The notes under the pieces were generated by a model. The model made no database searches. It was given only the letters and a program-made list of their open reading frames with translations, and had not been told where the DNA came from. 64,000 bases of DNA from Pseudoalteromonas aliena SW19 (GTDB lineage Bacteria > Pseudomonadota > Gammaproteobacteria > Enterobacterales > Alteromonadaceae). How positions within the stretch are numbered: position 1 is the stretch's first letter; each line of letters opens with the position of its first letter. Location: the NCBI RefSeq assembly GCF_014905615.1, contig NZ_AQGU01000022.1:310001-374000 (forward strand), given 5' to 3'. The position numbers and the translations under genes are program-made. Shown in pieces: positions 56,179 to 64,000 of the stretch.

Positions 56179-57348
56179 TTATCTCCCATCATTGAAGCGA
56201 TCATTGTTAAAGCGGTCATTACCACTATTAACAGAGCTATTGCGTGACGTATTTACTTTATTTCGTAAATCTTGAATATCACTTGAGCTTGGTAGTGCAA
56301 CACGTGTTGCAGTTCCTTGCTTATCCATGATTTTATCAAGAGGTAAATAAATCATATTATTGCCGCCTTTCACATCAACCAATACTTTAGAGCTGCTACC
56401 TAACACTTCTTCCATTGCATCAATGTATAAGCGCTCACGGGTAACTTCTTTAGCCGCTTGATATTCAGGTAATAGCTTTTCAAAGCGAGCTACCTCACCT
56501 TGTGCTTCGAGTGTAATACGCTCTTGGTAACCTTCAGCTTCTTGGGTCATACGTGTTACTTGACCACGAGCACGTGGTTCAATTTCACGGGCATAGGCTT
56601 CTGCTTCACGGATGAAACGCTCTTCATCTTCTTGTGCCGCAATCGCGTCATCAAATGCATCTTTAACTTCAGTTGGCGGACGAGAATCTTTAAAGTTCAC
56701 GTCAGTCACTATTAAGCCTAAGTTATACGGTTCAATAATTTTATTAAGCTCATCCCAAGTGCTTTGACGAACAACTTCACGTCCATTAGTCAATACTTGG
56801 TCCATTTTTGCATGACCAACTACATAACGCAGCGCACTGTCTAGCGCTTCTTCTAAACTGCTGTCAGCATTAGTTACACTAAATAGGTAAAGATATGGGT
56901 CAATAACACGATATTGAACCTGAAACTCAACGCTTACCACGTTTTCGTCTTCGGTTAACATAAAACCAGAAGCTGATAATGAACGAACTGCTTCAATATC
57001 GACTGGGATTACTGTTTCAATAAAGGTCATTTTCCAGCGCAGACCAGGATCCGCAATTCGGTCATATTTACCAAACTGAAGAACCACACCACGCTCGGCT
57101 TCTTTAACCGTGTAAATACCACTTAACGCCCATACAATAACGGCGATAATGAGTATGAATGAAATACCGGCTCCGCCAAGTCCACCACTGCTACCATTGC
57201 CGGATTTTTTCCCGCCAAATAAGCCGCCGAACTTGTTACTAAACTTACGGAACACCTCGTCTAAATCAGGTGGGCCTTGATCACGTCCGCCTTTATTATT
57301 CCACGGATCTTTGTCATTGCCATTATTACCCGGTTCATTCCAGGCCAT
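56179..57348 (-). CDS. hflK: HflK, SPFH membrane protein
   Basis: This 389-residue partner of HflC starts MAWNEPGNNGNDKDPW with a Gly/Asn-rich cytoplasmic part (1-62), then one membrane segment (about 63-80) and the SPFH domain (80-290). The C-terminal tail is rich in Asn, Arg and Asp (NDRFNNDRFNDGR), a low-complexity end. Together with HflC it controls FtsH. Located 100 bases after hflX. Confidence 0.97.
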   Translation of the reverse strand: MAWNEPGNNGNDKDPWNNKGGRDQGPPDLDEVFRKFSNKFGGLFGGKKSGNGSSGGLGGAGISFILIIAVIVWALSGIYTVKEAERGVVLQFGKYDRIADPGLRWKMTFIETVIPVDIEAVRSLSASGFMLTEDENVVSVEFQVQYRVIDPYLYLFSVTNADSSLEEALDSALRYVVGHAKMDQVLTNGREVVRQSTWDELNKIIEPYNLGLIVTDVNFKDSRPPTEVKDAFDDAIAAQEDEERFIREAEAYAREIEPRARGQVTRMTQEAEGYQERITLEAQGEVARFEKLLPEYQAAKEVTRERLYIDAMEEVLGSSSKVLVDVKGGNNMIYLPLDKIMDKQGTATRVALPSSSDIQDLRNKVNTSRNSSVNSGNDRFNNDRFNDGR

Positions 57349-57448
57349 AGCTATACTCCATTGTTATCTAAATAAATTAGGAAATTGTGTTAAATCTAAC
57401 AAATCTACCGCGTTTCTCATACTAAAACCGACATTAAAACGCCAATTT

Positions 57449-58738
57449 TTAATTACGGCTGATAAAACCAGCAATTTCAGGACCAAATTCTTTAATTAAA
57501 CGATTCCACTCAACCATTGGCATTCTAACATCTAGCAGCCAATTCCCTTGCTCATCAAATCGCTCTTCATGTACTGCGTTTAAACTAAATAATGCAGCCC
57601 TTAGACGACCATACAATGGCGTAAGAAATAAGGTTTCGTTAAACATCTTCTTAGCGAGCAGCTCGCTAATAGCCTCGCTCAGTAATTCACACCCTTCACC
57701 AGTTTGAGCGCTAAGCCATACCCTTATAGGTTGGCCTTCGTCGTCTCGATCAATACGTGGGCTTACGTTATCCAGCGCATCAATTTTATTATAAATTAAT
57801 AGCTGTGGTACTTCATCGGCTTCAATTTCTTTGAGCACCGATTGTACTTGTTCAATATTTTCTTGAAGACGAGAGTCTGCCGCGTCAATCACATGTAGTT
57901 GCAAATCAGCTTCACGAGTTTCAGTAAGTGTTGCTTTAAAAGCAGCGACTAAATCGTGCGGCAAATGACGAATAAAGCCTACTGTATCAGCTAAAATAAC
58001 GGGGCCAACATCTCCTAACTCAAGCTTACGTAGGGTCGGATCGAGCGTTGCAAATAACTGATCGGCTGCGTACACGTCTGAGTTTGTAATTCGATTGAAT
58101 AACGTTGATTTACCCGCATTAGTGTATCCCACTAACGATACGGTAGGTATTTCATTACGTGTACGAGCTCGCCTACCCTGTTCACGTTGTACTGCCACCT
58201 TGGCTAGACGCGCACGAATATTTTGAATGCGCGCGCGCAATAAACGTCTATCAGTTTCGAGCTGAGTTTCCCCAGGTCCACGTAAACCAATCCCGCCTTT
58301 TTGGCGTTCAAGGTGGGTCCAGCCTCGAATTAATCGAGTCGACATATGACGAAGTTGTGCTAACTCTACCTGCAGCTTACCCTCATGGGTACGTGCACGT
58401 TGGGCAAAAATATCAAGAATTAGTGTCGTTCTATCAAGGACACGGCACTCACAAACACGCTCTAAATTACGTTCTTGTGACGGTCTAAGTTGATGATTAA
58501 AAATAACGACATCTGCATTGTGGATTTTTACAATTTCAGCTATTTCTTCTGCTTTACCGGTACCGACGAATAGTTTCGGATGTGGTGCTTGACGGCTGCC
58601 TTGCACAACCGCCAAACTACTAACACCAGCAGAAGATACCAACATCTCTAATTCATGAAGATCTTCACGATCTCCTTCTTTAGGTAAGTCGATATGGACT
58701 AAAATTGCCTGCTCGCCGGATTCATAGCGGTCAAACAA
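57449..58738 (-). CDS. hflX: Ribosome-associated GTPase HflX
   Basis: This 429-residue GTPase has the N-terminal HflX domain (about 1-195; QRARTHEGKLQVELAQLRH) and a G domain (about 196-360) with G1 GYTNAGKST, G3 DTVGF, and G4 NKID. HflX splits or rescues stalled ribosomes in stress. The start is TTG, supported by AGGAG eight bases upstream, 16 bases after hfq. It is the second gene of the hfq-hfl unit. Confidence 0.97.
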   Translation of the reverse strand: MFDRYESGEQAILVHIDLPKEGDREDLHELEMLVSSAGVSSLAVVQGSRQAPHPKLFVGTGKAEEIAEIVKIHNADVVIFNHQLRPSQERNLERVCECRVLDRTTLILDIFAQRARTHEGKLQVELAQLRHMSTRLIRGWTHLERQKGGIGLRGPGETQLETDRRLLRARIQNIRARLAKVAVQREQGRRARTRNEIPTVSLVGYTNAGKSTLFNRITNSDVYAADQLFATLDPTLRKLELGDVGPVILADTVGFIRHLPHDLVAAFKATLTETREADLQLHVIDAADSRLQENIEQVQSVLKEIEADEVPQLLIYNKIDALDNVSPRIDRDDEGQPIRVWLSAQTGEGCELLSEAISELLAKKMFNETLFLTPLYGRLRAALFSLNAVHEERFDEQGNWLLDVRMPMVEWNRLIKEFGPEIAGFISRN

Positions 58739-58754
58739 ATATTACGCTCCTAAT

Positions 58755-59018
58755 TTAAACATTTCCAGCTTCTGGCTCTTCTGAGTTGTCATCCCCTAAA
58801 ACACCTTGGAAGTTGACTGCACGAGCAGGGACAACGGTTGAAATTGCATGTTTATACACCATTTGATTTACAGTGTTTTCAAGTAAAATAACAAATTGAT
58901 CAAATGACTGAATTTTACCTTGTAATTTTATGCCATTAACCAAAAAGATTGATACTGGAATGCGCTCACGACGTAGTGCATTCAAAAATGGGTCTTGTAA
59001 CGATTGGCCTTTTGCCAT
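58755..59018 (-). CDS. hfq: RNA chaperone Hfq
   Basis: This 87-residue Sm-like protein matches Hfq almost fully in its core: [30 protein letters not shown] and [12 protein letters not shown]. The C-terminal tail is short and acidic ([13 protein letters not shown]). It helps small RNAs pair with mRNAs. A good ribosome binding site (AAGGA) precedes the ATG, and a TATAAT-like -10 lies at 59045-59050 on the minus strand. Confidence 0.98.
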   Translation of the reverse strand: MAKGQSLQDPFLNALRRERIPVSIFLVNGIKLQGKIQSFDQFVILLENTVNQMVYKHAISTVVPARAVNFQGVLGDDNSEEPEAGNV

Positions 59019-59044
59019 GTTATTATTCCTTCGTTCTAGGTGTT

Positions 59045-59050
59045 ATTATA
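59045..59050 (-). promoter_or_regulatory. Possible hfq -10 box
   Basis: TATAAT on the minus strand in the 79-base miaA-hfq gap, about 27 bases before the hfq ATG. The -35 box is not clear at standard spacing. Confidence 0.3.
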
Positions 59051-59097
59051 ATTAAGTGGCTGAACTTATTTAACAAAGCTAAATAATTCAACTACTA

Positions 59098-60018
59098 CTA
59101 GCTTAGCGAACTTACTACACGATGCAAGTTTTCTTCATCGCCTGTTGTTAACCAAGTTACATCAGGCCAGCTTCTCAACCAAGTTAATTGACGCTTAGCC
59201 AATTGACGTGTAGCTGCGATACCGCGAAAAAGCATTTCATCATGGTCAATTTCACCCGCAAGGTAATCCCACATTTGTCTATAACCTACACAACGAATAG
59301 AAGGCATATTGGGGTGCAAATCCTTACGTAGATATAGGGTCGAAACTTCATTTTCAAACCCCTGTTCTATCATTATTTTAAACCTTTCTTCAATTCGAGC
59401 ATGTAACTCACTGCGCTCTTGCGGTGCAATAGCAAACTGATGAAAAGTATAAGGTAAAGCAGGCTGTTTTTGCTTTTGCAATTCAGTCATTGTTTTACCT
59501 GTTATACGGTAAACCTCTAAAGCGCGATTAATTCTTTGTGAATCATTTTCACTCATTTTCTGAGCGGCTTGTGGATCAATTTTTACCAGCTCTTGATACA
59601 AATGCGGCCAACCATATTGCTTAGCCTGTGCTTCAAGCTCTGCTCTTATTAGTGGATCAGCCTCTGGAAGTGGCGATAAACCGTCGACCAGTGCCTTAAA
59701 GTACATCATCGTACCTCCAACCAATACAGGTACTTTACCCTGTTGGTGAAATTCATCAATTTTTTTTATTGCATCACGCCTAAAATCAGCCACAGAATAC
59801 GTTTCGCTCGGATCAAGTAAGTCAATTAAATGATGTGGTGCGCGAGCAAGCTCTTCAGCATCTGGTTTAGCGGTGCCGATATCCATACTCTTATACACTA
59901 ACGCTGAATCAACACTGATTATTTCTGTATTTAAATGCTCACACAGCGAGATTGCCAACGCCGTTTTTCCAGCAGCGGTTGGACCCATTAAAAATATGAC
60001 TGGTAAATGACTCAACAC
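59098..60018 (-). CDS. miaA: tRNA dimethylallyltransferase MiaA
   Basis: This 306-residue enzyme adds the isopentenyl group to A37 of tRNAs that read codons starting with U. The P-loop [11 protein letters not shown] (12-22), [16 protein letters not shown] and [10 protein letters not shown] are the family signatures, and [12 protein letters not shown] lies near the end. The start is GTG with AAGG upstream; TTG next to it is possible. It follows mutL by seven bases. Confidence 0.97.
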   Translation of the reverse strand: MLSHLPVIFLMGPTAAGKTALAISLCEHLNTEIISVDSALVYKSMDIGTAKPDAEELARAPHHLIDLLDPSETYSVADFRRDAIKKIDEFHQQGKVPVLVGGTMMYFKALVDGLSPLPEADPLIRAELEAQAKQYGWPHLYQELVKIDPQAAQKMSENDSQRINRALEVYRITGKTMTELQKQKQPALPYTFHQFAIAPQERSELHARIEERFKIMIEQGFENEVSTLYLRKDLHPNMPSIRCVGYRQMWDYLAGEIDHDEMLFRGIAATRQLAKRQLTWLRSWPDVTWLTTGDEENLHRVVSSLS

Positions 60019-60025
60019 GAATACC

Positions 60026-61873
60026 TTAATCTAATTGCGTTAAATAGTGATTTAGCTCTATTTTAACTGCTTTTTGACGTAAACGTTCAATAGTTTGCGG
60101 ATTATTTTGTAAGCGCAGCTGCTGCGTTAAAAATACATTGCTTGCATAAAAACGAGTTGGCACGCATTTCAGTTGCCACTCCAACCAGTTATCTATATTT
60201 TCAAGCTCTGCTTTGCATGCATTAAGCAGCTCATCTACCGCTGTACTTACATCGAGTAAATATAAGCACGCAGGCAATTTTTTAACCATTACAAATTGTT
60301 TTTCTATTACGAGCTCAAAACCAAGTAAAGTAAACCATGATTGCTGCGCTTCTATCACCAAGCAATCCTCTTTTGGTAAATTGACTCGCACAGGTAACAA
60401 CAAGGCTTTTCCTTCCAAGTTACCAAGCTCTTTAATTTGATTATGCCAATCATCCACTAATGCATATTTAAAATGTGAGCAATACAATTGCTGCCCAGCA
60501 CTGAATACACATACACCGTCATGAACACTGATAATTGAAACAACCTTTAAAACATTATGCGCAGACTCTAACTGCTGCGGTGTTACGGGTATGTTTGCTA
60601 CGTTGTCAAAATGCGCCGCATGTTGCTCACTAACACCTTGATAAAACGCATTTACATCATGATGGCTTGTGCTTGGTGTCGCACAATATGCGCCACTATG
60701 GCCGCCACGGCTAGCTCCTGATGACGACTTATCAACCCCCCTAGAGTGAGCAGGTTGTAATTGCGATTTAGGGTAATCAAATACCCCTTCTGCCTCCACA
60801 TTATTCGAGCAGCTATGCGCCGCCTCTATAAACGCAGGTGCAGCCTCATTCTCAGCGCTTGCTGGTTCATTGGTAAACTCACCTTGCAGTGGCACTACGA
60901 CCTGCTTAATGGCTTGTAGTATAAAGTCATGAATTAAGCGCCCTTGATGAAAACGCACTTCATGCTTAGCTGGATGAACATTTACATCAACCTGTCGCGG
61001 GTCAATATCAATATAAATAACAAATCCAGGTAATTCTTGAGTACCACTTACCTCTTCGAATGCTTGGCGGATCGCATGTAAAATAAGCTTGTCGCGCATC
61101 ATACGATTATTTACATAAGTGTACTGAGTGGTATTTGCTGAGCCTACTGGCAGCACCCAGCCATGCAGTTGTAAACCGCCCTCACCTGATTGAATATGTA
61201 ACCCTTGCTCTACAAATGCCTTGCCGGCAACTTGTGCCACCCGTGCGATTGCTTGTGCTGGATCTGTTTTAGCGCGGTATTGCCTAACTACTTTTTCGTT
61301 ATGAGTCAGTGTAATCGATACATCAAAACGGCTAAGAGCAATACGCTTTATAAGTTCATCAATATGACTAAATTCTGTTTTTTCAGTGCGTAAAAATTTG
61401 CGGCGTGCTGGGGTATTAAAAAATAAATCTTTTACCTCAATAGTTGTCCCATCGGGATGCGCAACTGGCTTTACCTGCACTGCCATATCGCGACCTTCTG
61501 CAAAGGCTTGCCAAGCCGCTTCTTGCACTTTAGGTTTTGAACTAAGCGTTAAGCGCGATACCGAGCTAATTGAGGCAAGCGCTTCTCCTCTAAAGCCAAG
61601 AGAGCAAATATTTTCAAGATCATTGAGTGATTTTAATTTACTGGTTGCATGACGAGACAGCGCAAGTGTTAGTTCATCTTTACTAATGCCAGAACCATTA
61701 TCGCGAATACGAATAAGCTTATGACCGCCGCGCTCTATATCTATCTGAATACGTGTAGCGCCAGCATCTAAACTATTTTCGACAAGCTCTTTTACTACCG
61801 ACGCTGGGCGTTCAACCACTTCACCTGCGGCAATTTGGTTAGCCAAACGCGCGGGTAATATTTCAATATTCAT
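60026..61873 (-). CDS. mutL: DNA mismatch repair protein MutL
   Basis: This protein (615 residues from the start used) has the GHKL ATPase of MutL (about 1-330) with [34 protein letters not shown] and [11 protein letters not shown] low-complexity linker (about 335-440) and a C-terminal dimer domain follow. The metal-binding endonuclease motif DQHAxxERI is not seen, as in Dam-dependent gammaproteobacteria. The frame opens at 61903, but the ATG at 61873 gives [13 protein letters not shown] and has AGGA eight bases upstream. Confidence 0.97.
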   Translation of the reverse strand: MNIEILPARLANQIAAGEVVERPASVVKELVENSLDAGATRIQIDIERGGHKLIRIRDNGSGISKDELTLALSRHATSKLKSLNDLENICSLGFRGEALASISSVSRLTLSSKPKVQEAAWQAFAEGRDMAVQVKPVAHPDGTTIEVKDLFFNTPARRKFLRTEKTEFSHIDELIKRIALSRFDVSITLTHNEKVVRQYRAKTDPAQAIARVAQVAGKAFVEQGLHIQSGEGGLQLHGWVLPVGSANTTQYTYVNNRMMRDKLILHAIRQAFEEVSGTQELPGFVIYIDIDPRQVDVNVHPAKHEVRFHQGRLIHDFILQAIKQVVVPLQGEFTNEPASAENEAAPAFIEAAHSCSNNVEAEGVFDYPKSQLQPAHSRGVDKSSSGASRGGHSGAYCATPSTSHHDVNAFYQGVSEQHAAHFDNVANIPVTPQQLESAHNVLKVVSIISVHDGVCVFSAGQQLYCSHFKYALVDDWHNQIKELGNLEGKALLLPVRVNLPKEDCLVIEAQQSWFTLLGFELVIEKQFVMVKKLPACLYLLDVSTAVDELLNACKAELENIDNWLEWQLKCVPTRFYASNVFLTQQLRLQNNPQTIERLRQKAVKIELNHYLTQLD

Positions 61874-61909
61874 AAGATTTCCTAGCAAACATTGCGCTGA
61901 CAATAAGGT

Positions 61910-63253
61910 CTAACTTTGCGGTATATCGAGCTCTTGACCAATAAATAAAGTATTAGAGCTTAGTTTGTTAACTTGCTTTAATTTACTGACTGTAATGCCA
62001 TAGCGACTTGCCAACATACTTAAAGACTCCCCTGGGCGCACTTTATGCTTAGTCGGATACTGCGACTTTAATTTGGCAAATAAAGAATCATCAGGTGGAT
62101 TTTTTAAATAGTAAGTTTTAATCGCAGTAAATATCGCTTTAGCTAAACGCTCTTGATGATTCGCACTTTTAAGCAGTTTTTCTTCTCGTGGATTAGATAT
62201 AAACCCTGTTTCCACCAAAATAGAAGGAATATCTGGCGATTTTAATACTGAAAAGCTCGCATGTTGTGGATCTTTTTTGTGCAGTTTCGCCACTTTGCGT
62301 AACTCTTTTACCATCACTTCAGCCACGCTCAAACCTGTTTTCATTGAGTGATCCATCGACATATCAAGCAATGCTTGCGCTAAGTACTTTTCGTTAGCCG
62401 CATCTTTCATTACATCGGCCGCACCACCTAATAGCTCTGAATGTTTTTCTTGATCCTCAATCCACTTACCAACTTCTGAGTTTGCTCGCCTGAGCGACAA
62501 TACCCACACGGAGGCACCATTTGGACCTGGGCTTGAAAATGCATCTGCATGAATAGAAACAAAAAAGTCGGCTTTTTTCTCACGAGCACGATTTGTACGA
62601 GTGTTGAGCTTTACAAAATAGTCGCCGCTTCGGACCATGCGCGAAATCATTCCTTGCTCAGAATCAATCATACGTTCTAAGCGTTTAGCGATTTGTAGTG
62701 TGACCGTTTTTTCGTACGTGCCTGATGGACCGATGGAGCCAGGATCTTCGCCACCATGACCTGCGTCAATCGCAATAACAATATCGCGCTCTTGGCTTAA
62801 CTGGCGATTTTTAGCCGCAATTTGTGTCGATGATGTAACAGCTGTACTTTTATTTTTACTATATAAATCAACAACTAATCTATTTTTATAAGGCCCAGTA
62901 GGCGCAAGCGCAAATACCACAGGTTTCACTGCGGCATTTAACTCAAAAACTAACCGGACACTTTGTTTATTTTTTGGTTTTGAGTAGCGTAACTTACTTA
63001 CTATTTGGTGTTTTGGGGGGACACCTGGCAGTATTTTTAACTCGTTGGTGTTTTCTAAATCCACCACCAAACGACTAGGATTTTTTAGCATAAAATAACT
63101 AAAGTCGGGCTTGTCATTTAAATCAAACACCACACGCGTACTGTCTGGAGATGGCCATACACGTACGCTATTAATAGTATTTTTCGCCCACAGCGGCAGG
63201 CTTATGGTAATAACCATAAGGTAAATAAAGAGTTTAACTACAGCTCGACTCAT
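61910..63253 (-). CDS. amiB: N-acetylmuramoyl-L-alanine amidase with AMIN and LysM
   Basis: This 447-residue periplasmic enzyme has a signal peptide (1-23), an AMIN domain (about 25-130), an amidase_3 catalytic domain (about 155-375) with zinc ligands in AIDAGHGGEDPG, ...FVSIHADAF and VETGFISN, and one C-terminal LysM (about 401-444, KHKVRPGESLSMLASRYG). It splits septal peptidoglycan during division. AmiB is chosen from the operon position next to mutL; AmiA/C are alternatives. Confidence 0.93.
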   Translation of the reverse strand: MSRAVVKLFIYLMVITISLPLWAKNTINSVRVWPSPDSTRVVFDLNDKPDFSYFMLKNPSRLVVDLENTNELKILPGVPPKHQIVSKLRYSKPKNKQSVRLVFELNAAVKPVVFALAPTGPYKNRLVVDLYSKNKSTAVTSSTQIAAKNRQLSQERDIVIAIDAGHGGEDPGSIGPSGTYEKTVTLQIAKRLERMIDSEQGMISRMVRSGDYFVKLNTRTNRAREKKADFFVSIHADAFSSPGPNGASVWVLSLRRANSEVGKWIEDQEKHSELLGGAADVMKDAANEKYLAQALLDMSMDHSMKTGLSVAEVMVKELRKVAKLHKKDPQHASFSVLKSPDIPSILVETGFISNPREEKLLKSANHQERLAKAIFTAIKTYYLKNPPDDSLFAKLKSQYPTKHKVRPGESLSMLASRYGITVSKLKQVNKLSSNTLFIGQELDIPQS

Positions 63254-63277
63254 TTGATAATTACTGCCTTCACTATT

Positions 63278-63748
63278 TTATTGTTTTTTATTTAGTTTTT
63301 CGACAATTGCTATACCGCGATCACTCGCACTATTAATAACAATTTTACGTTCGTTACCCACATAGCTTAGGGTAATATCTAAATCAGGCACAGGAATAAA
63401 TTCGCCACCCTTCTCAGGCCATTCAACAACACAAATTGCATCTGCCGAAAAATAGTCTCGTATTCCCATGTATTCGAGCTCTTCTGGATCGCCTAAACGG
63501 TATAAATCAAAATGATAAACATTTGCTCGTTCAAGCTCATAAGGTTCTACTAATGTATATGTCGGACTTTTAACCTTACCTGCATGGCCAAAGCCTTGCA
63601 CAACGCCACGGGTAAAGGTTGTTTTACCAGCCCCTAAGTCGCCGTGTAAATAAATCACCGCACCTTGTTCTATAATAGCCGCAACTTGGTTTCCCATGGC
63701 GACTGTGGCTACTTCATCATTTAGGTGTGATTCAAAACTACGCGTCAT
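63278..63748 (-). CDS. tsaE: tRNA threonylcarbamoyladenosine protein TsaE
   Basis: This 156-residue ATPase has Walker A GDLGAGKTTFTRG (about 36-48), SPTYTLVEPYEL and a Walker B-like HFDLYRL. TsaE works with TsaB and TsaD to make the t6A base at position 37 of ANN-reading tRNAs. It is the first gene of the tsaE-amiB-mutL-miaA-hfq run, 24 bases before amiB. Upstream of it lies the end of accC, where E. coli has nnr (yjeF). Confidence 0.96.
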   Translation of the reverse strand: MTRSFESHLNDEVATVAMGNQVAAIIEQGAVIYLHGDLGAGKTTFTRGVVQGFGHAGKVKSPTYTLVEPYELERANVYHFDLYRLGDPEELEYMGIRDYFSADAICVVEWPEKGGEFIPVPDLDITLSYVGNERKIVINSASDRGIAIVEKLNKKQ

Positions 63749-63834
63749 TACTACCTCAAAAATTCACTTAAAAGCGTATGTTTGCTAATCATACCAGAAT
63801 ATTTATTTAAGGCGATAAATTGCAGTTTCAGGCA

Positions 63835-63858
63835 TAAAAAAACCGGCCTAAGCCGGTT
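63835..63858 (-). terminator. Terminator of accC
   Basis: AACCGGC and GCCGGTT pair around CTAA; the A-run at 63835-63840 gives a T-run on the minus strand, right after the accC stop. Confidence 0.85.
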
Positions 63859-63874
63859 CTTTAAAACGCTAGAA

Positions 63875-64000
63875 TTATAATCCTAGTTTTTTCTCAAGAT
63901 AGTGGATGTTCGTACCACCATTTTGGAAGTTCTCATCTGCAAGAATTCTCTTATGCAGAGGAGTATTAGTTTTAATTCCGTCAATAACAAGTTCATTAAG
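63875..64000 (-). CDS. accC: Biotin carboxylase AccC, C-terminal end (partial)
   Basis: This partial frame, cut by the window edge, encodes 41 residues and a stop (TAA at 63877-63875). It reads ...[15 protein letters not shown]... and ends [11 protein letters not shown], the well-conserved C-terminus of the biotin carboxylase subunit of acetyl-CoA carboxylase (first step of fatty acid synthesis). The rest of the gene lies outside. Identification is firm from this tail alone because the sequence is highly conserved. Confidence 0.9.
   Translation of the reverse strand, partial: LNELVIDGIKTNTPLHKRILADENFQNGGTNIHYLEKKLGL

Overview
The window is ordinary, gene-dense chromosome of a marine gammaproteobacterium, most likely Pseudoalteromonas or a close Alteromonadales relative. 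The grounds are AT-rich DNA, the accC / tsaE-amiB-mutL-miaA-hfq-hflX-hflKC-purA order, a motX gene for a sodium-driven polar flagellum, and several c-di-GMP proteins. The genus is inferred from content and order, not from a database search. I see no prophage, CRISPR array, intact transposase or rRNA.

Left part (1-12 kb): engB, a DUF1285/YceI pair, a secreted lipase with its foldase, and polA. The lipase block lies between engB and polA, which are neighbours in many relatives. Then come elbB, a cytochrome c5 and a GAF-GAF-GGDEF protein with a decayed EAL domain. A 146-bp repeat and a candidate minus-strand small RNA lie in the long gap before the lipase.

Middle part (12-40 kb): a copper/silver efflux operon (cusCBA-like) with a Cys/Met-rich periplasmic protein upstream; an EAL-HDOD plus PqiA pair; phnA-like, rlmJ, a short coiled-coil gene with zapA, an MBL hydrolase, mltD, an FKBP-type prolyl isomerase; an SDR/amidohydrolase pair; an S41 peptidase lipoprotein with a small lipoprotein; a divergent Ser/Thr kinase and FHA-regulator locus; an enolase-superfamily dehydratase with a class II aldolase; a small cytochrome c, DUF2058, an MFS carrier, a YbaK-type deacylase and a small lipoprotein.

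Signalling locus (40-48 kb): after a lone tRNA-Ala(UGC) comes a three-gene set of a PotD-like periplasmic binding protein, a hybrid histidine kinase with Hpt domain, and a REC-PAS-GGDEF-EAL output protein whose GGDEF site is lost while EAL looks intact. A 270-bp MITE-like element lies between kinase and regulator and supplies the kinase stop codon. This is the best candidate for an interesting system: a ligand-to-phosphorelay-to-c-di-GMP-hydrolysis pathway.

Right part (48-64 kb): proBA, a long non-coding gap, a CPA-type cation/proton antiporter with a nucleotide-binding C-terminus, motX, purA and the conserved hfq/mutL superoperon, ending in the 3' end of accC at the window edge.

Dispersed non-coding repeats are a theme: a 146/151-bp AACCTGAAC element (two copies, inverted relative to each other), an ATACCAATT element (two copies with different cores), and the AGGGCGTGTTGA element (one copy).
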